A DNA stretch of 9,242 bases from Microcoleaceae cyanobacterium UBA9251 (lineage in GTDB: Bacteria > Cyanobacteriota > Cyanobacteriia > Cyanobacteriales > Microcoleaceae): the NCBI GenBank assembly GCA_003542015.1, contig DPLL01000102.1:1-9242 (forward strand), given 5' to 3'. A program made the translations under genes and the position numbers. Of this stretch, positions 1 through 5,523 are shown piece by piece. The number at the start of each line of letters is the position of its first letter. Position 1 is the stretch's first letter. The notes beneath the pieces were generated by a model that saw only the letters and a program-made list of their open reading frames with translations, ran no database searches and was not told the origin of the DNA.

Positions 1-516
1 GGAGTATTAGAAATCAGAATGCCACTGGAAGAACACGAAGAACCAAAACGACTTATAGAAAGCTTTGTGGAAGCTATTGTAGATGAGCTGGAAATTGAAC
101 TTAGAAGTCTCGGTTCGCTGACTCTCGAACGGGAAGAGCTAAGTCGCGCTGTAGAGCCTGATTCCTGTTTCTACATTCAAAATGAATCTTTAGTTAGAGG
201 CAGAAATATCAATTTGCCAAATGACCCGCCGCCAGACTTGGTGCTAGAGTCGGATTACACGAATTCTTCTGTTAATAAGTTGACAATTTATGCCTCACTT
301 GGCGTGCCGGAAATCTGGAGGTATCAGCGGCAATCTCTGCAAGTTTATCAACTTGTAGAGGGGAAATATCAAAAGTGCGATCGCAGTTTAGCTTTCCCCT
401 TGTTACCCGTTGCCGAAATTCCGGGTTTCATCGAACAAAGCAGAACTATCGGACAGCGTTCGGCTGTGCGTTTGTTTCGGCAAAGAATCAGAGAGATTTT
501 ACTAAGTCAAAGTTAG
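1..516 (+). CDS. Uma2 family (DUF820) endonuclease-like protein, 5' end outside the window
   Basis: Cyanobacterial Uma2/DUF820 protein, a family with a PD-(D/E)XK nuclease fold that is highly multiplied in cyanobacteria; its biological role is mostly unknown. The frame is open from base 1. The residues before the first Met (GVLEIR, then MPLEEHEEPKRLI) match the usual internal stretch of these proteins, so the Met at 19 is probably not the start and the gene begins upstream. Counting from that Met, family signatures are EPDSCFYIQ (residues 46-54), PPPDLVLE (70-77) and NKLTIYASLGVPEIWRY (86-102). D73, E77 and K87 are the likely catalytic triad. The C-terminus (FPLLPVAEIPGFIEQ, ending in a basic helix) is typical and complete. 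The next ORF on the same strand starts 52 bases downstream, but nothing shows a functional link. The family call is firm; nuclease activity is inferred from the fold. Confidence 0.9.
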   Translation, partial: GVLEIRMPLEEHEEPKRLIESFVEAIVDELEIELRSLGSLTLEREELSRAVEPDSCFYIQNESLVRGRNINLPNDPPPDLVLESDYTNSSVNKLTIYASLGVPEIWRYQRQSLQVYQLVEGKYQKCDRSLAFPLLPVAEIPGFIEQSRTIGQRSAVRLFRQRIREILLSQS

Positions 517-526
517 CATTAAGTTA

Positions 527-532
527 TATAAT
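527..532 (+). promoter_or_regulatory. possible -10 box upstream of the 569 ORF
   Basis: A perfect TATAAT lies 37 bases before the ATG at 569, in the 52-base gap after the Uma2-like gene. No convincing -35 hexamer sits 16-18 bases upstream (AAGTCA and neighbours are poor) and there is no TG extension. It may drive the 569-4112 cassette. The support is the hexamer alone, in an AT-rich gap. Confidence 0.3.
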
Positions 533-568
533 ACAGCATATTGCACGTCAACTTTGTAAAATTTACCT

Positions 569-1294
569 ATGGTTGAAATAAATCCTTTCCCGGAAAATTT
601 TTTAGACCAAGCCAGAGAACAAGCAGCCTTCACCACCCAGAGAGAAAAAGACATCAAAGCGCAGGCTGAGGAAGTAGCACGCCTTTGCAAGCTCTGGGAC
701 AACCTTAACCGGTTCCTCCACAAACAGTGGCCGCTGCACTGCGTGGATTTATTGGATAAGGACAAGCCCCTTCTAGAGAGGATGAGGGTTGATCAGTCCT
801 CTAAAGTTTCCCTACTGGATGATATTTATCGGGTAGCCAAAGAGCGGGCCCAAGAGCTTAAGCCACATCGGTTTCCAGCCTATTTAGAAACAGCTTGTGA
901 GGCGGCTAATTTACACTTAGATCAAGACAGCCGCCATCCCCGCTACAAGTTTGATCAGGGATTCTTTCAGCTTTATATAGATGACCAGAAAAAAACAGCA
1001 AGCTTGTCTAACTATGAATCCTCGAAACTGGTTGAATTCCCTGCTGACATAGGAGCTATAGTTGAGGTTTTACAACGAGAACACAAGAGGATTTTTGAGC
1101 GACATTTTGATGGTAAAAAGTTCATTAAAAAGCTCCGTACTCAATATTTAGCAATACTGAAGAAAGATAAACTATCAGATGGAGCAACCATTCCTATTCG
1201 CAATATCACGCAACGTCTCGGAAAGAACGAAAATGGGATTTTTCTCAATCCCTTGAATCTCCAGCTATTTTTATTGCCTTGCGCGCTTGGATGA
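569..1294 (+). CDS. Unrecognised protein, first gene of BrxD/BrxHI-like cassette; 3' end probably lost
   Basis: I do not recognise this 241-residue protein. It starts at the first ATG after an in-frame stop at 557, without a clear Shine-Dalgarno. The N-terminal half is charged and predicted largely helical (about residues 10-110). A shorter, more beta-like part follows (KFDQGFFQLYIDD), then helices rich in Lys/Arg (HKRIFERHFDGKKFIKKLR). The segment LSDGATIPIRNITQRLGKNE (about 201-220) has the feel of a winged-helix or other DNA-binding unit. It has no Walker A, signal peptide or membrane segment. The last 20 or so residues (from about NGIFLNPLN) look like out-of-frame read-through: the alternative frame there already encodes the BrxD-like ATPase. 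The original C-terminus was therefore probably removed by a deletion. It may be the partner gene of the ATPase/helicase pair that follows. An alternative is that it is the N-terminal part of a frameshifted single protein, but it lacks the P-loop expected there. Confidence 0.6.
   Translation: MVEINPFPENFLDQAREQAAFTTQREKDIKAQAEEVARLCKLWDNLNRFLHKQWPLHCVDLLDKDKPLLERMRVDQSSKVSLLDDIYRVAKERAQELKPHRFPAYLETACEAANLHLDQDSRHPRYKFDQGFFQLYIDDQKKTASLSNYESSKLVEFPADIGAIVEVLQREHKRIFERHFDGKKFIKKLRTQYLAILKKDKLSDGATIPIRNITQRLGKNENGIFLNPLNLQLFLLPCALG
1171..1294 (+). other. Frame overlap and probable deletion junction between two cassette genes
   Basis: Two reading frames are open at once here. The 569 ORF continues to its stop at 1292-1294. 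The frame of the downstream BrxD-like ATPase is open from just after a stop at 1168-1170. Protein character changes at about 1228-1240: upstream the first frame reads sensibly (IPIRNITQRLGKNE), downstream the other does (WDFSQSLESPAIFIALRAWM). This fits a fusion of two genes by an internal deletion rather than two neighbouring intact genes. The exact breakpoint cannot be fixed without an intact homologue. Confidence 0.55.
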
Positions 1295-2001
1295 GCGGAA
1301 GAGTTAATAAAGACTTAGTAGAGGATTGGCTGTTTCAAAAAAGTAATTATAAGACACAGGATCTTTATCAGGAGTTGATACATAAAAGCCGGATGTGCTA
1401 CCGAGAAGAACTAGAATTAACTCGGACAATTAAGTGGCAAAACTATACAACAAAAGCACTTCTGTTTGATTTTAAAGCTCAAGGTTACGCTCAGTCTTGG
1501 GCAGCAATTAGAGATATTCATACCCTGGCCTGTGCTTCGGGAATGAGGGGACTTATTATACTTTTCGATGAATTTGAGGATGTTTTATCTAATATTACAA
1601 ATATAGCCCATCAAGAAATAGCATTTCAAAATCTCTTCCAGTTTTTTGCGGGTCAGCAATTTCAGGGCATGAGTTTTTTTGCTGTGACACCAGAATTTGT
1701 CAGCAAGTGCAGGAATCGTCTGATTAGTAAGGGTCGGTGGGATTATGACTATGCTCAATTGGATGCGCTTTCTACCTTTGAAATGAGTCCCCTAGAACTC
1801 AGTCAGTTACAAGAGTTAACCATAAAAATTAAGGACTTTCATGGAATTGCTTATGGATGGGATACTAATTCATCGGCTATTGAACTAGGTCTGACTGCAA
1901 TTGTCAAAAAAACTGGCACTATTGCAGTTCAAGACCGTACTCGTCAAACGATTAAGGAAGTTGTGAAATTTTTAGACCGACAGCTTGAGGAAATAGAATG
2001 A
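1279..2001 (+). CDS. BrxD-like (DUF2791, BREX-type) ATPase, N-terminally truncated and lacking Walker A
   Basis: C-terminal part of a P-loop ATPase resembling BrxD/DUF2791, the ATPase paired with an Lhr-like helicase in type 2 BREX and related defence clusters. The segment SPAIFIALRAWMSGR just around the nominal TTG start matches a mid-protein helix of the family. GLIILFDEFED (D97, E98 counted from 1279) is Walker B. It is followed by an F-F-A-V-T-P-E-F strand/sensor region and the closing helical domain. The usual N-terminal part, with a GxxGxGKT P-loop, is missing, and no P-loop occurs in the preceding ORF either. The frame is open from 1171, but there is no good start: TTG 1279 and ATG 1291 both lack a Shine-Dalgarno. 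The stop overlaps the helicase start as ATGA. It is probably a remnant unable to bind ATP normally, although no internal stop codon has appeared. The family call rests on recognising motifs, not on a search; I am fairly confident. Confidence 0.7.
   Translation: MRAWMSGRVNKDLVEDWLFQKSNYKTQDLYQELIHKSRMCYREELELTRTIKWQNYTTKALLFDFKAQGYAQSWAAIRDIHTLACASGMRGLIILFDEFEDVLSNITNIAHQEIAFQNLFQFFAGQQFQGMSFFAVTPEFVSKCRNRLISKGRWDYDYAQLDALSTFEMSPLELSQLQELTIKIKDFHGIAYGWDTNSSAIELGLTAIVKKTGTIAVQDRTRQTIKEVVKFLDRQLEEIE
1987..2001 (+). promoter_or_regulatory. ribosome binding site and ATGA overlap coupling ATPase and helicase genes
   Basis: GAGG at 1987-1990 lies seven bases before the helicase ATG (1998-2000), which overlaps the ATPase stop TGA (1999-2001). 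The arrangement fixes the helicase start and suggests translational coupling, so losing good initiation of the ATPase ORF could lower helicase output. Confidence 0.75.
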
Positions 2002-4112
2002 GTAGCATTGAATTGTTAGAGCGCCGTGTTGCTTCAGCATTTTATGGAAGTTTTACAAGTTTGCGTCCGGTACAAGAAGCAGCTATTGAACCGCTAGTAA
2101 ATGGTCAAAATATTGTCCTATCTTCTGGTACTGGTTCTGGGAAAACTGAGGCTGTTTTGGCTCCCTTGCTAAGTCGTTATTGGCGAAAAGCTGTCACAAC
2201 TGAAGCCTTGATTCTGATTTATATTGCCCCTACTAAGGCACTGGTGAATGATTTAGAAAAGCGGCTGTATCCGCCATTGGTTAAATTGGGACTTCGTGTT
2301 GGCATACGTCATGGCGATCGCGATGATTTAGTATCTGGGCAAACACCTCACGTTCTAGTAACAACGCCAGAATCGCTGGAAGTGCTACTTTTCCGCAAAG
2401 ATGCGACTTTACAAACAGTTTGCGCTGTAGTTATTGACGAGGTGCATCTTCTCTACAACACGCAGAGAGGATTGCAACTATCTATCCTATTTCAAAGACT
2501 CCAAAAAAGCTTAGGACAAGAGTTGCAATGGGCTGCCTTATCTGCAACAGTGGGGAGACTTTCAGACGTGCGCGATTTCTTGTTTGGATCAGCAGCTAGT
2601 GCTGAATTCCTTCAATTTCCTGCTCATCGTTCCATTGATGCCCATGTGCGACATATTGCTGATGAAGCCAGCTTTCTGAAGCTCATTTGCAAGTTGACAG
2701 AAGGGAGACCGACTAAACTATTGATTTTTACTAATTCGCGGCGAGAATGTGAACGATTAGCAGGAATTTTGCAGCATGAAAAAAGCTTGAATTCCCTCAT
2801 TTTTACTCATTACTCATCTCTCTCCCCAGAAGTTAGAGTTGAAACTGAGCAAAAATTTACTGCTGCAAGAACTGCGATCTGTATTGCTACCAGTACATTA
2901 GAACTTGGTATTGACATCGGTGACATTGATGCTGTGATTCTTTGGGGCTTACCCAGCGGGGTTGAATCATTCCTACAGCGAATTGGTCGCAGTAATCGAC
3001 GCGCCAATAAAACAAATGTTATCTGCCTAGTACCGGATAATTCTGATAATGTAATCTTTGACTCGTTGCGTTTTATTGCTCTTGTCGATGCAGCAAAAAA
3101 AGGTGAGTTACCCATTCGCTCTCCCCAGGAATTATTTGGAGCGGTTGGGCAACAATGTCTCAGTATCATTGCATCGGATGGTGGTCGTTTCACTAGAATT
3201 GCAGAATTGTGCAAGCTATTCGATCACCAAGACTATCTAGATCGCTCATCTATCGAAACAATACTTGGTGAATTAGCTAATAATAGTTATCTTCAGCGTC
3301 ACGGTTTCAAAAATCAATATGGTGCTGATGCAAACCTGCACAAACTTGTCGATTATCGAATGATCTACGGTAACTTTGGCCGGAGTTCCCAAACCATAGA
3401 ATTACGTTACACATCTAAAGTTTTAGGTGAGGTTCCTGCTGAGAACTTGCTCAGAGTTAGACTAGGAAATCTGGTACGTTTTGCAGGTAAAATTTGGCGG
3501 GTACGCAAGGCTTCGATGGCTGGTATCCTTGTTGAACCATCATCTGAAAAAGGTAGTGCCATTGATTTTACCTATGGGGGTAGAGGAATTAGCACAGATG
3601 CTTTTGTTTGCGATCGTGTCTGGCAAATCATCCACAATCAGGAATTGCCGAGTGAGGTTTTAACCCGGAGCCTACACGAAAGTTTAGAAAAAGCGAGAGA
3701 CAACCTGCGAAGGATTTGTAGGATTGACCAGATTCCCTATATTCGTTCATCCAAAGGTATCCGCTATTTTACATTTGGAAGCTACTTGGTAAATAAGGCT
3801 GTAGCTCTGATCAATAAGCAACTAGATTACAAAGCTGATGATGTTTCGCTGCTGGTAAGATCACCCATTAACTGGGCATCTATTCCCACAGAAGCACAAG
3901 CCTACGAATCAGTTTTTTATCGGCTGTTAGAGACATCTTCTGAACGATCTATTTATCAAACATTGCTACCTGCTGAGCTTCAATTGCGCGAATTCCTGCA
4001 AGATTGGTTAAGAGATGAGACAATCCGCAGAGTATTGGTGAGATTGGCTCATTCTGAGCCGGTGCTCGCTTCTCCTCAAATAGAAGTTTTATTTCCTGCT
4101 ACTTATCGCTGA
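1998..4112 (+). CDS. Lhr-like DEAD/DEAH-box superfamily 2 helicase, BrxHI-like
   Basis: ATP-dependent nucleic-acid helicase of superfamily 2, 704 residues, closest in feel to the Lhr-like BrxHI helicases that accompany BrxD ATPases in phage-defence clusters. The N-terminal Q-motif region LRPVQEAAI (22-30) precedes Walker A GTGSGKT (44-50). Motif Ia is APTKALVND, motif Ib TTPESLE, motif II DEVH (147-150) and motif III SAT (182-184). The second RecA domain has TSTLELGIDIGDIDAVI (about 299-315) and motif VI QRIGRSNRR (327-335). The rest (about 360-704) fits the winged-helix and accessory domains of Lhr-type helicases, although I cannot delimit them by eye. All catalytic motifs are intact, so this gene looks functional even though its partner ATPase does not. 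No other BREX gene (PglZ, PglX, BrxA/B) is visible. A general DNA-repair Lhr role is possible, but the tight overlap with a BrxD-like ORF argues for the defence-type subfamily. Confidence 0.88.
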   Translation: MSSIELLERRVASAFYGSFTSLRPVQEAAIEPLVNGQNIVLSSGTGSGKTEAVLAPLLSRYWRKAVTTEALILIYIAPTKALVNDLEKRLYPPLVKLGLRVGIRHGDRDDLVSGQTPHVLVTTPESLEVLLFRKDATLQTVCAVVIDEVHLLYNTQRGLQLSILFQRLQKSLGQELQWAALSATVGRLSDVRDFLFGSAASAEFLQFPAHRSIDAHVRHIADEASFLKLICKLTEGRPTKLLIFTNSRRECERLAGILQHEKSLNSLIFTHYSSLSPEVRVETEQKFTAARTAICIATSTLELGIDIGDIDAVILWGLPSGVESFLQRIGRSNRRANKTNVICLVPDNSDNVIFDSLRFIALVDAAKKGELPIRSPQELFGAVGQQCLSIIASDGGRFTRIAELCKLFDHQDYLDRSSIETILGELANNSYLQRHGFKNQYGADANLHKLVDYRMIYGNFGRSSQTIELRYTSKVLGEVPAENLLRVRLGNLVRFAGKIWRVRKASMAGILVEPSSEKGSAIDFTYGGRGISTDAFVCDRVWQIIHNQELPSEVLTRSLHESLEKARDNLRRICRIDQIPYIRSSKGIRYFTFGSYLVNKAVALINKQLDYKADDVSLLVRSPINWASIPTEAQAYESVFYRLLETSSERSIYQTLLPAELQLREFLQDWLRDETIRRVLVRLAHSEPVLASPQIEVLFPATYR

Positions 4113-4123
4113 AAGGTTCAATA

Positions 4124-4235
4124 TGATCTCAGATCAAATCCTCTCTTCATCGGAATTATTCATCTCTCTATTCTCTGACTCTGTGTCCTCTGCGCCCTCT
4201 GTGGTTTAATCATTGTGCAGCCGGATTTGAGATCA
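4124..4235. repeat. Repeat element between imperfect inverted arms in convergent intergenic region
   Basis: The 190-base gap 4113-4302 separates the convergent helicase and miaA genes and holds no ORF. At its centre, 4173-4206, is a C/T-rich phrase containing CTCTGTGTCCTCTGCGCC then CTCTGTGGTT; I know similar phrases as dispersed intergenic repeats in cyanobacteria. It is bounded by arms that can pair: TGATCTC (4124-4130) and AAATCC (4136-4141) on the left with GGATTTGAGATCA (4223-4235) on the right, 13 base pairs with a five-base bulge and an 81-base loop. It could be a small non-coding mobile repeat or a bidirectional terminator; neither is proven. Confidence 0.45.
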
Positions 4236-4302
4236 CAGCCTTCTGAGAGGACTGTCGTCGTGACTACGAACTTATTAACATGATTATTTGCGATCGCCAA
4301 AA

Positions 4303-5208
4303 TCATCTTTCACAAAACTCTGCAACTCTCGACCAAACTCGCTCCAACAAATCCGGTGCGCTAACATCAAACCATTCAATTTCCGAATAAGCTTTAAACC
4401 AAGTCCGCTGACGCTTCGCAAATTGCCGCGTGTGCAAAACAGTTAATTCTTTGGCTTCGCTTAGGGTAATGTCGCCCGCCAAATATTGTTTCATTTCCTG
4501 GTATCCCAGCGTATTCAACAATGGCAAATCGCAGCCGTATTTTTGACACAAATATTCAACTTCAGTCAACCAACCGGATTCTAACATTTGTTCCGTGCGC
4601 TGTTTGATGCGATCGACTAAAACTTCTATATCACAATCCAAGCCAATTTGTAAAATAGGATAACTGGGAGGATTTTCGCCCTGCTGTTCGGAAATAGAGC
4701 GCCCAGTCACATAAAATACTTCCAGTGCTCTTAAAGTTCTAACTGAATCGTTCAGATGAATTTTCTGAGCGGCAGATGGATCGACTTGCTGTAGCATCTG
4801 GTAACATTGATGTTGACCGAGTTCGGTAAGTTGCGATCGCAATTCTGGCATTGATGCTACCCTCGGAATTTTCAAACCGCGCACGATCGACTTAATATAC
4901 AACCCAGTCCCTCCAACCAACAACAGAGGAGGAGACAGAGGAGAATCAACAGCAGCAATTAAATTTTGAGCTTGCTGTTGGTAATCTGCGACAGTCAGGG
5001 TTTCTGTCGGCTCGCAGATGTCAATCAAGTGATGCGGTACCAAAGTGCGATCGACCTTTGTGGGTTTGGCCGTCCCGATGTCAAATTCGCGGTATACTTG
5101 ACGGGAGTCGGCACTCAAAATGGGCGATCGCAACCTCTGAGCTACAGCCACAGCCACTCCCGACTTACCCGTCGCCGTCGCACCACAAATCGTAATTAAT
5201 TTAGACAT
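4303..5208 (-). CDS. miaA: tRNA dimethylallyltransferase MiaA
   Basis: Cytosolic enzyme that transfers a dimethylallyl group from DMAPP to N6 of A37 in tRNAs reading UNN codons (i6A, the precursor of ms2i6A). The product is 301 residues, the normal length for the family. The P-loop GATATGKS is at residues 9-16. The signature DSRQVYREFDIGTAKP is at 34-49, with D34, S35 and Q37 in the tRNA/substrate pocket. Then come VPHHLIDICEP, VGGTGLYIKSIVRGL, the late motif LLNTLGYQEMKQYL, and the C-terminal TRQFAKRQRTWFK that contacts tRNA. The start ATG is well placed: GAGAAG (minus strand of 5217-5222) lies eight bases upstream and the P-loop begins at residue 9. It is divergent from gyrB and convergent with the helicase, so probably transcribed alone. 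I see nothing abnormal; the identification is firm. Confidence 0.97.
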   Translation of the reverse strand: MSKLITICGATATGKSGVAVAVAQRLRSPILSADSRQVYREFDIGTAKPTKVDRTLVPHHLIDICEPTETLTVADYQQQAQNLIAAVDSPLSPPLLLVGGTGLYIKSIVRGLKIPRVASMPELRSQLTELGQHQCYQMLQQVDPSAAQKIHLNDSVRTLRALEVFYVTGRSISEQQGENPPSYPILQIGLDCDIEVLVDRIKQRTEQMLESGWLTEVEYLCQKYGCDLPLLNTLGYQEMKQYLAGDITLSEAKELTVLHTRQFAKRQRTWFKAYSEIEWFDVSAPDLLERVWSRVAEFCER

Positions 5209-5337
5209 TTGACAATCTTCTCAATGCGATCGGACGTTTTCAACCGCTAAAACTATTGATATTACTGCATTTCCGTTTTCTCAAACATAAATTTATCCCT
5301 CCCTGTGTCCTATCCTCTCTTCCCTTTTCCTTCCGAC

Positions 5338-5358
5338 TTACATCCGTTACATCCGTTA
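5338..5358 (+). repeat. Two tandem copies of a 9-base unit plus partial third
   Basis: TTACATCCG occurs at 5338-5346 and 5347-5355, followed by a partial third copy (TTA). It lies within the 315-base miaA/gyrB spacer (5209-5523), just after a pyrimidine-rich stretch (about 5297-5334). I cannot assign a function; it could be a protein-binding site or just slippage. Confidence 0.8.
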
Positions 5359-5450
5359 CGGAATCCGCTGCCGAACTTCCTTCTCCAAGCCATCCATCCC
5401 CCTGATAAATTTCCCTTCAGAATGCCCTAGCATCGCCCTTGACGGTTTTG

Positions 5451-5459
5451 TGCTATGAT
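5451..5459 (+). promoter_or_regulatory. possible extended -10 promoter of gyrB
   Basis: TGCTATGAT reads as an extended -10 element (TG-n followed by TATGAT, five of six to consensus), 64 bases before the gyrB ATG. Transcription would begin near 5466, giving a leader of about 58 bases. A TTGACG at 5439-5444 is only nine bases upstream of the -10, too close to act as its -35. The call rests on consensus match and position only. Confidence 0.4.
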
Positions 5460-5484
5460 TTTAGAAGTTTTCCCATTTTAGAAG
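5458..5484 (+). repeat. Direct repeat ATTTTAGAAG spanning gyrB transcription start region
   Basis: The 10-base word ATTTTAGAAG occurs at 5458-5467 and 5475-5484, a 17-base period, overlapping the proposed -10/start site. Such spacing could suit a regulator bound on one DNA face with its second site beyond the start, but AT-rich chance repetition cannot be excluded. Confidence 0.6.
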
Positions 5485-5509
5485 CTTTTGGGGCTTTAGC
5501 CTCATTATT

Positions 5510-5513
5510 GGAG
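5510..5513 (+). promoter_or_regulatory. gyrB ribosome binding site
   Basis: GGAG lies ten bases before the ATG at 5524 and supports that start; the resulting N-terminus (MTSSYGADQIQVLEGLEAVR) is typical of GyrB. Confidence 0.75.
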
Positions 5514-5523
5514 CTATTTTTTT

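Noticed and set aside
377..384. GCGATCGC palindromes as operator sites
   Set aside because: The eight copies fall mostly inside genes and match the HIP1 octamer, abundant throughout many cyanobacterial genomes, so they are not evidence for local regulation.
569..2001. A single gene read through by programmed ribosomal frameshifting
   Set aside because: The frames do overlap (1171-1294), but I see no classic slippery heptamer with a following stem at the junction, and a fused product would still lack the ATPase P-loop. Deletion explains both facts.
4966..5199. 77-codon plus-strand ORF opposite miaA
   Set aside because: Lies wholly within conserved miaA codons, has no start signal and a low-complexity Arg/Ser/His tail.
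5439..5459. TTGACG ... TATGAT as a normal -35/-10 promoter for gyrB
   Set aside because: Only nine bases separate the two hexamers; 16-18 are needed. The extended -10 reading was kept instead.
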